Shown in pieces: positions 7,236 through 15,828 of a stretch of 64,000 nt of DNA. A program made the translations under genes and the position numbers. Location of the stretch: contig NZ_CP005188.1 of assembly GCF_001563285.1 (NCBI RefSeq), positions 1,369,501 to 1,433,500 on the forward strand, written 5' to 3'. The notes below the pieces were generated by a model. That model did not search any database. It worked only from the letters and a program-made list of their open reading frames with translations, and was not told where the DNA came from. Source of the stretch: Sphingobium sp. MI1205 (GTDB taxonomy: Bacteria; Pseudomonadota; Alphaproteobacteria; Sphingomonadales; Sphingomonadaceae). Within the stretch, counting starts at the first letter, position 1. Every line of letters begins with the position of its first letter.

Positions 7236-8483
7236 CTAATCCATATTTCTGCAATCGCGGCAGACGATCCCGTGTCCATAACCCTTGCTACCCTTGGCCG
7301 CCGGTTTCGCTTCGGAGCGCAATGCTGAAAGATTTCCGGTCACAAACAGCCGACCCGCTACCAACGGAGCGGCGAAGGACGTACCCCGAACCGGTGATTT
7401 TCCGCCATCTACGTTGGCCGCGTTCATGTCTGCGCCGGGGGCTGCAAAGTCCACATGTCGTCCGCGACCTGCTTCGGGCAATATTCGCCCGCGTTTGTCG
7501 ATGCCAGTAACCGCCACGACTTCGGGATAGGAGGCCGGATACGCGGGTGGCGCGGCCGGGCCGTCATTGCCGACCGCCGCTACGACCGTCACTCCTTTGT
7601 CGCGCGCCAACCGGATCGCTCCGGCGAGCAGCGGGTTGTCCGGTCCGACCAGACTCACTGTCACGACGCTCACGCCGCGCGCCGCCATCCAGCCGAGTGC
7701 CCTGGTTATGGCAAACGCTCCCCCGCCTGCCGGATCGTCGCCATAGACGTCCGCTGCCAGCAAAGAGGCGCCGGGCGCGGCGCCTCGAACGATGCCCGTC
7801 CCGCTTATGAGCGAGGCGACCGCTGTCCCGTGCGAACTTGCCTTAGGCGCGCCGCGAGCGAAGCCGCGTTGCTCGATCCCGCCGGTCAGTGAAGAATGAC
7901 GGGCCACCCCGCCATCGATCAGCCCCGCAGCGCGACTGCCTAGAGGCACAGCGTTCGCCAGCGTTGCTGCAGCCGACATCGTGCGACCCCCACTGGGGAA
8001 ATAGAGATTGTCTGCGCTGGCCTCCGCCTCGGGTGCTATTGAGCGCACCTGCTTTATCGCACGAAGCAGGCTATGGCCCTGTGGCACGATGAGCCGAGAG
8101 ACGCTGAGATCGATACCTTCGACGGCTTCGCTTGCCACCCCGTAACCTGCGCGGCGCAGCGCTTCGATGCTGGTGGGTTTGGCGCCGGTGAGCAGAATAA
8201 CTCCGCGTCGTGCGGGCTGCCGCCGGTCGTCCAGTTCGACGCTGTCGCCGTGCCGTCGCAGCAGTTCCGTTATCCGCGCTGCCCGCGCAGCAGCCAGCCG
8301 TTGGGTGAGCCGCGTTGGCGACAGGCCGCTCCCCTCCAAGCCGTTCTCAACCTGATCGACGACCCCAGGGAGCACGCCGCCAACCTTACCCAACGTGCTG
8401 CCGGGGGAGGGGAGGAGTTGCGCATGCGCGCCCGGTCCTGAGAGTAGGAGGCAGGCGGCGATACAAGGGGGTGTCCATTTCAT
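7236..8483 (-). CDS. Secreted S8 (subtilisin-like) serine protease
   Basis: A 415-residue preproenzyme. The signal peptide ends near GAHA-Q (residue 21), followed by a propeptide-like region of about 150 residues and the subtilase domain. The catalytic triad is visible: D190 in AGLIDGGV, H218 in SSHGTAVAS and S369 in GTSFAAPLVAG, with the oxyanion Asn in VGNDG (N306). The C-terminus ends in CRDC, a possible disulfide. Start ATG 8483 opens the signal peptide; longer frames run through the promoter. It is divergent from an ECF sigma/anti-sigma pair and carries the same promoter motif, so it is probably made under control of that sigma factor. It could act on envelope proteins, the Gly-rich protein or the anti-sigma factor; this is inference. 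Confidence 0.88.
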   Translation of the reverse strand: MKWTPPCIAACLLLSGPGAHAQLLPSPGSTLGKVGGVLPGVVDQVENGLEGSGLSPTRLTQRLAAARAARITELLRRHGDSVELDDRRQPARRGVILLTGAKPTSIEALRRAGYGVASEAVEGIDLSVSRLIVPQGHSLLRAIKQVRSIAPEAEASADNLYFPSGGRTMSAAATLANAVPLGSRAAGLIDGGVARHSSLTGGIEQRGFARGAPKASSHGTAVASLISGTGIVRGAAPGASLLAADVYGDDPAGGGAFAITRALGWMAARGVSVVTVSLVGPDNPLLAGAIRLARDKGVTVVAAVGNDGPAAPPAYPASYPEVVAVTGIDKRGRILPEAGRGRHVDFAAPGADMNAANVDGGKSPVRGTSFAAPLVAGRLFVTGNLSALRSEAKPAAKGSKGYGHGIVCRDCRNMD

Positions 8484-8579
8484 CCCGATTTCATTTTCCT
8501 TGGGCCGCGCAAAAGAAAGTTGATGCGTCTTTACGCCTGTTAAATGCGCCATCACGCAAAAAATTCCGATAAATGATCC

Positions 8580-8623
8580 TTCATGGGATGAAACGGTCGA
8601 GCGGAAGCGTTTCATCCCATGAA
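8580..8623. promoter_or_regulatory. Perfect 15-bp inverted repeat forming face-to-face ECF promoters
   Basis: TTCATGGGATGAAAC (8580-8594) and its exact reverse complement (8609-8623) flank 14 bases. On each strand this gives GGGATGAAAC, a 14-base spacer and GTTTC, so one element supplies a -35/-10-like pair to the sigma gene (start 8641) and another to the protease gene (start 8483). The leader to the sigma gene is short (about 20-25 bases) and that to the protease about 100 bases. Confidence 0.65.
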
Positions 8624-8640
8624 CATGGAACGGAGACCGG

Positions 8641-9129
8641 ATGTCGTTCGAAAGCGATCTGTTGGGAATCCTGCCTCGGCTGCGACGCTTTGCCGTCAGT
8701 TTGTCCCGTGACCGTTTCGATGCGGACGATCTTTTGCAGACGACCGTGGAACGGGCTTTGCGCGCACGGACCCAATGGCAGCCGGGGACGAGATTGGATA
8801 GCTGGATGTATCGGATCATGCGGAACCTGTGGATCGACGAGGGCCGGTCGCGGCAGCGGGTGGCCCGGACATTTGCCCCTGAAGAGGCGGGTGAGAATGT
8901 AGGCCATGCCGGCGACCAGGATGTGGAGGCGCATGTGATGTTATCCGATGTGGATCGCGCCATGCAGGCTCTGCCCGATGAGCAGCGTGAGGCCATTGCC
9001 CTCGTGCTGGTAGAGGGGCTGTCCTACAAGGAGGCCGCCAGGATTTTGGGGGTACCAATGGGTACGCTGACGTCACGGCTCGTAAGGGGGCGAGGCGCGT
9101 TGATCGAAATGCTGGGGGAAGCCGCATGA
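8641..9129 (+). CDS. ECF-family RNA polymerase sigma factor
   Basis: A 162-residue group IV sigma factor with only regions 2 and 4. Region 2 spans about residues 8-75 (DADDLLQTTVERALRAR and LDSWMYRIMRNLWID, the -10 recognition part) and region 4 about 100-155 (ALPDEQREAIALVLVEGLSYKEAARILGVPMGTLTSRLVRGR, helix-turn-helix for the -35). Start ATG 8641 has a CGGAG ribosome site. It overlaps its anti-sigma factor by ATGA, and its own upstream sequence carries the promoter motif shared with the divergent protease and the secreted Gly-rich protein, which fits autoregulation. The signal to which it responds is unknown; envelope stress is a reasonable guess given the exported targets. Confidence 0.92.
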   Translation: MSFESDLLGILPRLRRFAVSLSRDRFDADDLLQTTVERALRARTQWQPGTRLDSWMYRIMRNLWIDEGRSRQRVARTFAPEEAGENVGHAGDQDVEAHVMLSDVDRAMQALPDEQREAIALVLVEGLSYKEAARILGVPMGTLTSRLVRGRGALIEMLGEAA

Positions 9130-9821
9130 CCGACATTGACGAAGCCATTTTGATCGCATGGGTTGATGGCGAACTGGATGATGTGACGCGCCGACGGGTG
9201 GAGCGCGCCGTGGCGGATGACCCTGCGCTTGCAGCACGACTGGAAATGCATCGCCGCCTGCGGCAGCGCGTCAGCGGTCATTACGCGCCTGTCGAAACCG
9301 AACCTCTGCCGCCATCTATCCACAGGTTGCTGGAAGACAGTGCCAAAGTCGTGCCCTTTGGCCGTCCGATGACGACACGTTGGCGCAACTGGGGTATAGG
9401 TGGAGCTGTCGCGGCGAGTTTGGTCCTGGGCCTTGGCATCGGCCGAATTTCTGGCGGTGTATCCGGGCCCATCGCTGTCACCAGTGACGGCATGGTAGCG
9501 AAGGGCTCACTCGCCTCCGCTCTCGACGCCCAACTTGCTTCGGCCCAGGAAGGCGCGCCGGTGCGTATTGGCCTTAGCTTTCGGCGCAAAGGCGGGGGAT
9601 GGTGCAGGAGCTTCGGGGGGCACTCCATTTCGGGTGTCGCCTGCCGCGAGGGCGAAGACTGGCAGGTTCGGCAACTGATCTCTGGCCAGCGGTCGGCGGA
9701 GGACTATCGGCAGGCATCATCTGACGACGCCCGCATCCTGGCAACCGTCGATGCTCTGATAGAGGGTGCCCCCGCCGATGCAGTGCAGGAAAAGGCAGCA
9801 AGGGCCAAGGGCTGGCGCTGA
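9126..9821 (+). CDS. Membrane-anchored anti-sigma factor
   Basis: A 231-residue protein translated from an ATGA overlap with the sigma gene. The N-terminal part (1-85) resembles anti-sigma domains (LIAWVDGELDDVTRRRVERAVADDPALAARL pattern) but lacks the HxxxCxxC zinc motif. One transmembrane helix is predicted at about residues 90-108 (GIGGAVAASLVLGLGIG), leaving a periplasmic domain of about 120 residues with two cysteines (GGWCRSF, SGVACREG) that could form a disulfide. It should hold the sigma factor inactive at the membrane until cleaved or changed by an envelope signal. No rhomboid or site-2 protease gene is adjacent; the divergent S8 protease is the only candidate here. Confidence 0.85.
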   Translation: MTDIDEAILIAWVDGELDDVTRRRVERAVADDPALAARLEMHRRLRQRVSGHYAPVETEPLPPSIHRLLEDSAKVVPFGRPMTTRWRNWGIGGAVAASLVLGLGIGRISGGVSGPIAVTSDGMVAKGSLASALDAQLASAQEGAPVRIGLSFRRKGGGWCRSFGGHSISGVACREGEDWQVRQLISGQRSAEDYRQASSDDARILATVDALIEGAPADAVQEKAARAKGWR

Positions 9822-9857
9822 CCCGTTCTCATTGAGAAGCGGCAAAGCAGGGGCCTA

Positions 9858-10610
9858 TCAGGTCTGCAAAAACCACCGCTCTGTTCCTTGAAGCCCGATC
9901 GCGGTCAGCGTACCGCTGCGCCATGCGCCGGTGTCTATCCCGATGCGGTTGGGGTGTTCATCGATGCCTGCTGTGACGCTGTGGCCGTGCACTACCATAT
10001 AACCGTGATCGCCGCGATGCTTCAGAAACTCGGCGCGGATCCAATGCAAATCCGCTGCCGTTTGCGCCTCCAGTTGCACTCGTGGCTTGATCCCTGCGTG
10101 GACGAACAGATAGTCGCCCATAACCAGCATATCATCAAAGCCATCAATGAAATCGACATGGTCGCGCGGTATATTGTTCAGCATCCAGCATGCAAGTTCG
10201 TCGTCCGGTTTCTCTTCTGACACATCGGCGCCCAATCCGTAGCTGGCGAGTGTGGAAGTGCCGCCTATCCGCCTGAAATAGCCTGCGGATCGGGCTGATC
10301 CTTGCGCCGCATAGACGAACAACTCCTCGTGATTGCCCTTGATGATGTGGACCTTGTCGCTCGTGTGCCGCAGAGCCATTGCGCGTTCCACCACCTGCGC
10401 TGACTGCGGACCTCGGTCGATCAGATCGCCTAGCAGGACAAGGTGGCAAGCCAGGGCGGGGCGACCGGCATCGTCGTGATCGATAATGTCCAACAGACGG
10501 TCGAACAGGTCCAGGCGGCCGTGGATGTCGCCTATCGCATAGACGCGTCTATCCTCGCCGATGCTGGGCAGCGTTTTTGGCTTTTGGTTCCAGAACGGAA
10601 TTTTCAGCAT
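9858..10610 (-). CDS. PPP-family metallophosphatase (serine/threonine phosphatase-like)
   Basis: A 250-residue calcineurin-like phosphoesterase. The three metal-binding motifs of the PPP family appear in order: GDIHG (27-31), GDLIDRG (61-67) and GNHE (92-95), followed by the expected His residues (VHAGIKP, VVHGHS). Similar bacterial enzymes (PphA/PrpE-like, or diadenosine tetraphosphatases) remove phosphate from proteins or nucleotides; length and motif style favour a protein phosphatase, but the substrate is not determinable. Start ATG 10610. It lies 45 bp downstream of dcd on the same strand and may be the last gene of the cdd-dcd transcript. Confidence 0.85.
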   Translation of the reverse strand: MLKIPFWNQKPKTLPSIGEDRRVYAIGDIHGRLDLFDRLLDIIDHDDAGRPALACHLVLLGDLIDRGPQSAQVVERAMALRHTSDKVHIIKGNHEELFVYAAQGSARSAGYFRRIGGTSTLASYGLGADVSEEKPDDELACWMLNNIPRDHVDFIDGFDDMLVMGDYLFVHAGIKPRVQLEAQTAADLHWIRAEFLKHRGDHGYMVVHGHSVTAGIDEHPNRIGIDTGAWRSGTLTAIGLQGTERWFLQT

Positions 10611-10655
10611 GAAGGGCGGCGTGGGGTAACCATCGCCGCCATTCTGGCACGCTTG

Positions 10656-11210
10656 TCAGAGTCGGGGCAATGTGACGCCCTGTTGCCCCATATATTTGCC
10701 TGCGCGGTCGGCATAGCTGATCTCGCAGGGCTCATTGCCCTTGAGGAAAAGAAACTGGCATGCGCCCTCATTGGCGTAGATTTTCGCGGGCAGGGGCGTC
10801 GTGTTGGAAAATTCCAGGGTCACATGCCCTTCCCAGCCGGGTTCCAGCGGGGTCACGTTCACGATGATGCCGCAGCGGGCATAGGTGGATTTGCCTAGGC
10901 AGATAACAAGTACGTCCCGCGGCACCCGGAAATATTCGACCGTCCGCGCCAGGGCGAAGCTGTTGGGCGGGATGATGCAGCAATCGGTTTTGCGATCGAC
11001 AAAGCTGTTGGCGGCGAAATCCTTGGGATCGACCACGGCGCTATCGACATTGGTGAAGATCTTGAACTCGTCGGCGACCCGCGCGTCGTAGCCGTAGGAG
11101 GAAAGGCCGTAGCTGATGCAGCCATCTCGCCGCTGGCTTTCCACGAAAGGCTCGATCATTGCATGGGAGAGGGCCTGTTCGCGAATCCACTTATCCGACA
11201 AGATCGACAT
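10656..11210 (-). CDS. dcd: dCTP deaminase
   Basis: A 184-residue dCTP deaminase that converts dCTP to dUTP in the pyrimidine nucleotide pathway. The family motifs are present: SYGYDARV near the N-terminus, [23 protein letters not shown] with the catalytic Glu and the nucleotide-binding residues, and the C-terminal [15 protein letters not shown]. Length matches the usual 184-195 residues. Start ATG 11210. It follows cytidine deaminase (cdd) by 8 bp on the same strand, so two pyrimidine deaminases are co-transcribed. Confidence 0.96.
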   Translation of the reverse strand: MSILSDKWIREQALSHAMIEPFVESQRRDGCISYGLSSYGYDARVADEFKIFTNVDSAVVDPKDFAANSFVDRKTDCCIIPPNSFALARTVEYFRVPRDVLVICLGKSTYARCGIIVNVTPLEPGWEGHVTLEFSNTTPLPAKIYANEGACQFLFLKGNEPCEISYADRAGKYMGQQGVTLPRL

Positions 11211-11218
11211 AGCTAATC

Positions 11219-11662
11219 TTAACTCTTACTATAAGGATCTAGCCCCAAATCGTTGGGGCCAAAAGAAAAAGGAAGAAGTTCGGCGAGGCTGTGTTCAACC
11301 ACAGAATCGCCGCCCGACGCGGCACAATAGACAGCGATCCGTCGCCCCGCCACCTGCTCCGCCTCGACCAGTATCTGACGGCACCGCCCGCATGGCGTTA
11401 TGGGAGCGCTGTCACAGCCCACCACTGCGATGGCCATCACATCAATGAGCCGTCCCTGCGCATTCGCAGCGGCCAACGCCACTGTTTCAGCGCAGAGCGA
11501 AAGGCCATAGCTGGCATTTTCGAAGTTTGCGCCAGTGATGATATCGCCGTTGATCAGCCGCACGGCAGCCCCAACGGCAAAGCGGCTGTACGGCGCGTAG
11601 GCGTTATTCCGGGCCGCGCGCGCTGTATCGATCAACCGCTTGATGTCGCCTTCCTTCATCAT
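11219..11662 (-). CDS. cdd: Cytidine deaminase
   Basis: A 147-residue homotetrameric-type cytidine deaminase of the salvage pathway, turning cytidine and deoxycytidine into uridine and deoxyuridine. Zinc ligands and catalytic Glu are visible in LCAETVAL and PCGRCRQIL, and the substrate-binding NFENASYG is intact. ATG 11662 is chosen because it overlaps the stop codon of the preceding gene in an ATGA arrangement; a longer frame to 11680 adds an unlikely MGCGGA. The gene sits between the GH25-like gene and dcd, all on the minus strand. Confidence 0.94.
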   Translation of the reverse strand: MMKEGDIKRLIDTARAARNNAYAPYSRFAVGAAVRLINGDIITGANFENASYGLSLCAETVALAAANAQGRLIDVMAIAVVGCDSAPITPCGRCRQILVEAEQVAGRRIAVYCAASGGDSVVEHSLAELLPFSFGPNDLGLDPYSKS

Positions 11663-12309
11663 GGCGCCACCACAGCCCACCGTACTGGTCCATCGACCCC
11701 GTCGATATGCCGCATATCATTGGCTGTCCACATCACCCACCTGCGCGTCGCATAATCAGGCGGGAAGAAATTGCCGTCCAGCCACAGGGTCCGGTTGATG
11801 CCAGATGCGATGTCATATTCAGCTTCGAAGTCATTGGAAACATTGATTAGTGCCGACTTTCCGGTATTGCTTTCGACCAGGTTCACCAGCGTGTTCAATT
11901 CGGACAAAAGCGCATCGCGACCGGGGCGCGTATTGCAGGATGGATCGAACGCCAGCCTTATCACCGGGGGCAGGGCGGCATTGTCGCGGGGCACGGTGGT
12001 GATGAAACGCGTCGCCTGCTCAGCTGCGCGCCTGCACAAGCTGAAATCCAGTGCCGCGCCATAACGCAGTCCGGACGACCGCGCCGCTGACCAGTTGCGG
12101 GCAAATGCAGGATCGCGGCCATCGGCTCCTCTGGCCGCCCGAATATAGGCGAAGTCCGCCCCATTGGCCGCCAATGTGCCCCAATCGATGGCGCCATCGT
12201 CCGCCGTTACCGCTACGCCCTGTACAGGATAGACATCGCGTCCCGGCGCCCAGTGGCAGGCATAGGCCCACAAGGCCGCCGCGACCATGGCCACCACGAT
12301 CGCGCCCAC
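11659..12309 (-). CDS. GH25 lysozyme-fold protein lacking the catalytic residues
   Basis: A 216-residue protein with an N-terminal membrane anchor or uncleaved signal (IVVAMVAAALWAYAC) and a glycoside hydrolase family 25 domain: AIDWGTLAANGADFAYIRA, AGLRYGAALDFSLCRRAAEQATRFI and the late WVMWTA. Family members cleave peptidoglycan. Here the acidic residues expected at the active site are missing: the usual GIDVS strand reads GVAVT, the usual Asp-x-Glu strand (DLEF) reads RLAF, and the KATEG turn reads RAARG. It may bind glycan without cutting it. The start is a GTG at 12309 just after the UPF0262 stop; no ATG is available nearby. The stop overlaps cdd. Confidence 0.72.
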   Translation of the reverse strand: MGAIVVAMVAAALWAYACHWAPGRDVYPVQGVAVTADDGAIDWGTLAANGADFAYIRAARGADGRDPAFARNWSAARSSGLRYGAALDFSLCRRAAEQATRFITTVPRDNAALPPVIRLAFDPSCNTRPGRDALLSELNTLVNLVESNTGKSALINVSNDFEAEYDIASGINRTLWLDGNFFPPDYATRRWVMWTANDMRHIDGVDGPVRWAVVAP

Positions 12310-12357
12310 GATGATGCGGACCAGATACCGGCCTGAAGAATGCTGGCGGATGACCCC

Positions 12358-12840
12358 TTACCCCTTGATGTGCAGCACGCAGATCAGCGTGAACAGGCGT
12401 CGTGCCGTGTCGAAATCTACCTTGATCTTGCCCTCCAGCCGCTCGATCAGCATTTCCGCTGCGTCATTGTGGATAGCGCGCCGGGCCATGTCCACTGTTT
12501 CGATCTGCTGCGGTGATGCATTGCTGATCGCCTGGTAATAGCTGTCGCAGATCGCGAAATATTCGCGGATCGGACGACGGAAGCGCCCGAGGCCGAGGAT
12601 GATGGCCTCCAGCGGTTCGCCATCCTCGCGCTTGATTTCGATCACCAGCCGCCCTTCTTCTACGCGCAGGAGCACGCGATAGGGGCCAGCATAGCCATCC
12701 GGATGGACGCGCTGGGGCGCGAAGTGATTGTCTTCAAGTAGGTCGAAGATGGCGATCCGCCGTTCCTGCTCGACGTCCGCATTGCGCCACAGGATCGTCC
12801 GCTCGTCGAGCGTGATGTCTATTATGCGCGGATCAGTCAT
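12358..12840 (-). CDS. UPF0262 family protein
   Basis: A 160-residue cytosolic protein belonging to the alphaproteobacterial UPF0262 family, whose function is not known. Characteristic segments are IDITLDERTILWRNADVEQERRIAIFDL, the FAPQRVHPDGYAGPYRVLL core and the C-terminal AIHNDAAEMLIERLEGKI. Length agrees with the family (about 155-165 residues). ATG 12840 begins the conserved region. It is divergent from dnaB across 119 bp and is followed closely by the GH25-like gene, cdd and dcd, so it is probably the first gene of that transcript. Confidence 0.88.
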   Translation of the reverse strand: MTDPRIIDITLDERTILWRNADVEQERRIAIFDLLEDNHFAPQRVHPDGYAGPYRVLLRVEEGRLVIEIKREDGEPLEAIILGLGRFRRPIREYFAICDSYYQAISNASPQQIETVDMARRAIHNDAAEMLIERLEGKIKVDFDTARRLFTLICVLHIKG

Positions 12841-12959
12841 GGGCCCTTAGTCCCTGCTGCTGCTGCGGCCGAAAAGCAAGGGGGAGTTCTCCACAGCTTT
12901 GCCGCGCACCCGCCACCTTGCCCCTTGCGCCGGGCCGCTGCGAAGGCGATGAGAGACGC

Positions 12960-14444
12960 ATGGTCGAATTGGTGCAGATGAATCTCGCCGTGGAAGCAGG
13001 CGTGCTCGAACTCCCTCGTAATGTCGAGGCGGAGGCGGCGCTGCTCGGCGCCTTGATGATCGACAATCGCATCGCCGAGGATGTGCAGCTGAAGCTGAAG
13101 CCGGAGCATTTCTTCGAACCGCTTCATGGCCGCATCTACGAAGCCGTCATGAAGCTGGTCGAGCGGGACATGGTGGCCAACCCCGTGACGCTGAAGCCGT
13201 TGCTGGATCAGGATCCGGCGCTCAAGGAACTGGGCGGGGCGGGTTATCTTGCCCAGCTGACCGGTAATGGCGCAGCGCTACTGGGTGCACGCGATTTTGC
13301 CGCGCAGATCTATGATCTTGCTCTCTTGCGCCAGCTGGTCAACGTTGGTCGTGAACTTGTTGAAAATGCAATGGACACCAGCGAGGATGTAAATCCGCGC
13401 GAGCAGATCGAACAGGCTGAAGTAGCGCTTTACAAAGTGTCTGAAGGCGAAGGTGAGAGCGGTTCGGTCAAGAGCTTTGCCACAGCGACAACCATGGCCG
13501 TGCAGGTGGCCGAGCGCGCGCTGAACAGCGGCGGACATGTGTCGGGCATCACCACCGGCCTCAACAGCCTGAACGAGAAGATCGGTGGCCTTCACAATTC
13601 CGACCTTATGATTCTGGCGGGCCGCCCCGGCATGGGCAAGACTTCGCTGGCGACCAACATCGCCTATAATGCCGCCTCTCGCTGGATGCGCGATCATGCC
13701 GATGGAATCCCGCCTGAGAAGAATATGGGCGCGAAAACCGCCTTTTTCAGCCTGGAAATGTCTGCAGACCAGCTTGCGACACGTGTTCTGGCGGAACAAT
13801 CGGGCATCAGCGGCGAAGCGCTTCGCATGGGCAAGATCAGCCGCGCCGACTTTCAGAATCTTTCTCGTGCGGCACGCGAGCTTCAGGAGCTTCCGCTCTT
13901 CATCGACGATACGCCCGGTCTTACTATCGCCGCGCTGCGGACGCGTGCTCGTCGATTGAAGCGCCGTCACGACGTTGGCTTGGTCATAGTTGACTATCTT
14001 CAGTTGCTCCAGGGCAGCGGCAGGGGCAGCGACAATCGCGTTCAGGAAATTTCCGAAATATCTCGTGGTTTGAAGACGTTAGCAAAGGAACTTAATGTTC
14101 CGGTGTTGGCTCTTTCCCAGCTGAGCCGCGCCGTCGAGCAGCGCGAGGACAAGCGACCGCAACTGTCGGATCTGCGTGAGTCGGGCTCGATCGAGCAGGA
14201 CGCCGACATGGTCTGGTTCGTATTTCGGGAAGATTATTATGTGGCCGCCAAGGAGCCGGGCAACAAGGAAAGCTCAGAGCATCTTGAATGGGCGCAGGAG
14301 ATGGAAAGAATCTACGGCTTGGCAGAACTGATCGTGGCGAAACAGCGTCACGGCTCCACCGGGCGCATCCGCATGAAATTCGATGCGAAGATTACCCGCT
14401 TCTCCGACTTGGCGGAGGGCGCATTTATGGGCGATTATGAATGA
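12960..14444 (+). CDS. dnaB: Replicative DNA helicase DnaB
   Basis: A 494-residue hexameric 5'-3' helicase that unwinds DNA at the replication fork and recruits primase. The N-terminal DnaB domain (about 15-120; PRNVEAEAALLGALMIDN) precedes a RecA-like motor with Walker A GRPGMGKTSLA, Walker B LVIVDYLQLL, and the downstream RESGSIEQDADMVWF and KQRHGSTG motifs. ATG 12960 is chosen as the start nearest the conserved N-terminus; an upstream frame to 12918 is possible. No intein or insertion is present. After the stop a direct repeat GAGATTTTCG occurs twice within 27 bp (14443 onwards) before the convergent MAPEG gene. Confidence 0.97.
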   Translation: MVELVQMNLAVEAGVLELPRNVEAEAALLGALMIDNRIAEDVQLKLKPEHFFEPLHGRIYEAVMKLVERDMVANPVTLKPLLDQDPALKELGGAGYLAQLTGNGAALLGARDFAAQIYDLALLRQLVNVGRELVENAMDTSEDVNPREQIEQAEVALYKVSEGEGESGSVKSFATATTMAVQVAERALNSGGHVSGITTGLNSLNEKIGGLHNSDLMILAGRPGMGKTSLATNIAYNAASRWMRDHADGIPPEKNMGAKTAFFSLEMSADQLATRVLAEQSGISGEALRMGKISRADFQNLSRAARELQELPLFIDDTPGLTIAALRTRARRLKRRHDVGLVIVDYLQLLQGSGRGSDNRVQEISEISRGLKTLAKELNVPVLALSQLSRAVEQREDKRPQLSDLRESGSIEQDADMVWFVFREDYYVAAKEPGNKESSEHLEWAQEMERIYGLAELIVAKQRHGSTGRIRMKFDAKITRFSDLAEGAFMGDYE

Positions 14445-14490
14445 GATTTTCGCTCTGTTGAGATTTTCGAAATATGGGACGGGCGCCCGC

Positions 14491-14883
14491 TCACCCGATC
14501 AATGCCTGAAGTACTAGAATCAGGCCGATCAAACTTGCAAGGTACACCATCGTTCGGACCACTGGGACTCCGGCGGCATATAGCGGCAGGTAGACACTGC
14601 GTGCGCCTAGCCACAGCCAGCCGCCAATCGCTGTCCATTCGCTGGTGCGCCCGGCTATCACTACGCCCAGCAGAGTGACGATGGCGATCGGATAGGTTTC
14701 CAGGAAATTGGCCTGCGCCCGCTCCAGTCGTCCCGCCAACGGCTCCAGCGGCGGCAACGTCTCATCGCGCGCGCCGACATTCCATTTGGGGCCATATTGT
14801 CTGGTCTTGAAATGCGCCGCCGCAAATATGTGGGCCATCAAAAGCACACAGCTCCATGCGAGGATCTTCAGTTCAACCGCCAC
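14491..14883 (-). CDS. MAPEG-family membrane protein
   Basis: A 130-residue protein with four hydrophobic segments and the MAPEG pattern (membrane-associated proteins in eicosanoid and glutathione metabolism): ARDETLPPLEPLAGRLERAQANFLETYPIAI, with the conserved Arg-x-x-x-Asn-x-x-Glu on the second helix, and LGARSVYLPLYAAGVPVVRT near the C-terminus. Bacterial relatives are of uncertain function; some act as glutathione transferases. It converges with dnaB and is followed, after an untranslated stretch, by the end of the sulfate operon. Confidence 0.85.
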   Translation of the reverse strand: MAVELKILAWSCVLLMAHIFAAAHFKTRQYGPKWNVGARDETLPPLEPLAGRLERAQANFLETYPIAIVTLLGVVIAGRTSEWTAIGGWLWLGARSVYLPLYAAGVPVVRTMVYLASLIGLILVLQALIG

Positions 14884-14980
14884 CGGCTTTCCTTTCGCGA
14901 AGATTGTTCCGGGAACGACATTATCGTCGGCAGGGCGATCGCGCTATGGCATATCCAAATATGTCCGATGAGCGCCGCTT

Positions 14981-15004
14981 CCCTCTCCCGTTAAAGGGAG
15001 AGGG
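14981..15004 (-). terminator. GC-rich hairpin downstream of cysH
   Basis: A perfect 9-bp stem CCCTCTCCC (14981-14989) with GGGAGAGGG (14996-15004), loop GTTAAA, lies 33 bp past the cysH stop. No U-run follows. Stems of this composition are common between sphingomonad genes and may be a dispersed repeat that also works as a transcription stop. The remaining part of 14884-15036 shows nothing else clear. Confidence 0.45.
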
Positions 15005-15036
15005 GCGCAGATTTATCTCGGTCACGTCCAGACCGG

Positions 15037-15828
15037 TCAGAAGACGGGTTGATTTGCCGGATCGTCCGGATTGGTGGCAGGGGCTGGGATCGGCGTTACG
15101 GGTGAGTGAATCCCGCATTCGACCTTGTCCCACCCGCGCCAACGTCCCGCACGCGGGTCTTCGCCAGGAAGAACCTTGGACGTGCACGGCTCGCAGCCTA
15201 CGGACAGATAGCCCTGCGCCTCCAGCGGGTGGCGCGGAAGATCATGTTCCTCAAAATAGGCTTCCAGGTCATCCTTGGCCCAATCGCCCAGCGGATTAAT
15301 TTTCAGGCGACCGTCCTCGATCTCGAATCGCGGCATATTCTGGCGCGTGGTCGATTGAAACGCCTTGCGTCCCGAAATCCACGCGTCCAGCCCTTGCTTG
15401 GCGCGGTTCATCGGTTCTACCTTGCGGATGTCGCAGCAGCCGTCGGGATCATAGGACCAGCGCAGGCCCGTCTCATCCTTCTGCATCAGTACGTCCCGAT
15501 CGGGCGTCACCGATCGGCTGTCGGTAAAGCCCAGCCGTGTGATCAGAGTGTCGCGGTAATTCAGCGTCTCCGCGAACATCTTGAGCGTATCGACGAAGAT
15601 CACGGGAATGTCCCTGTCGGCCCGCGCCACCAGATCCAGCAGCACGGCGCTTTCGGTGCCGAAGGACGACACGACCGCTACCTTGCCAGCAAGCCCTTCG
15701 GCAAACACGGTCCTGAGCATGGTCAATGCATCTACGCCTTCGAACCGCGCGTTGAGCGCATCCGCCTCCGCCTGGGTGAAGGCGGGGCGGGCATCTATGA
15801 CGTCAAGCTGGCGGGCAGGTTCAGCCAT
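15037..15828 (-). CDS. cysH: Adenylyl-sulfate (APS/PAPS) reductase, [4Fe-4S] type
   Basis: A 263-residue assimilatory sulfonucleotide reductase that makes sulfite, using thioredoxin. Two cysteine pairs, C131/C132 (GCCDIRK) and C212/C215 (GCEPCTSK), are the ligands of a [4Fe-4S] cluster, which marks the APS-reducing subtype; the nucleophilic cysteine is C238 in VECGIH near the C-terminus. The N-terminal part holds the nucleotide loop SSFGTESAVLL. A short Pro-rich tail follows the catalytic Cys. The start at 15828 overlaps the preceding DUF934 gene by 8 bp, so cysH is the last gene of the sulfate operon. Confidence 0.94.
   Translation of the reverse strand: MAEPARQLDVIDARPAFTQAEADALNARFEGVDALTMLRTVFAEGLAGKVAVVSSFGTESAVLLDLVARADRDIPVIFVDTLKMFAETLNYRDTLITRLGFTDSRSVTPDRDVLMQKDETGLRWSYDPDGCCDIRKVEPMNRAKQGLDAWISGRKAFQSTTRQNMPRFEIEDGRLKINPLGDWAKDDLEAYFEEHDLPRHPLEAQGYLSVGCEPCTSKVLPGEDPRAGRWRGWDKVECGIHSPVTPIPAPATNPDDPANQPVF

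Noticed and set aside
8478..8490. Another GGGATGAAA on the minus strand at the S8 protease start codon
   Set aside because: It overlaps the start codon (ATGAAA is Met-Lys) and lacks the spaced GTT element, so it is coincidental.
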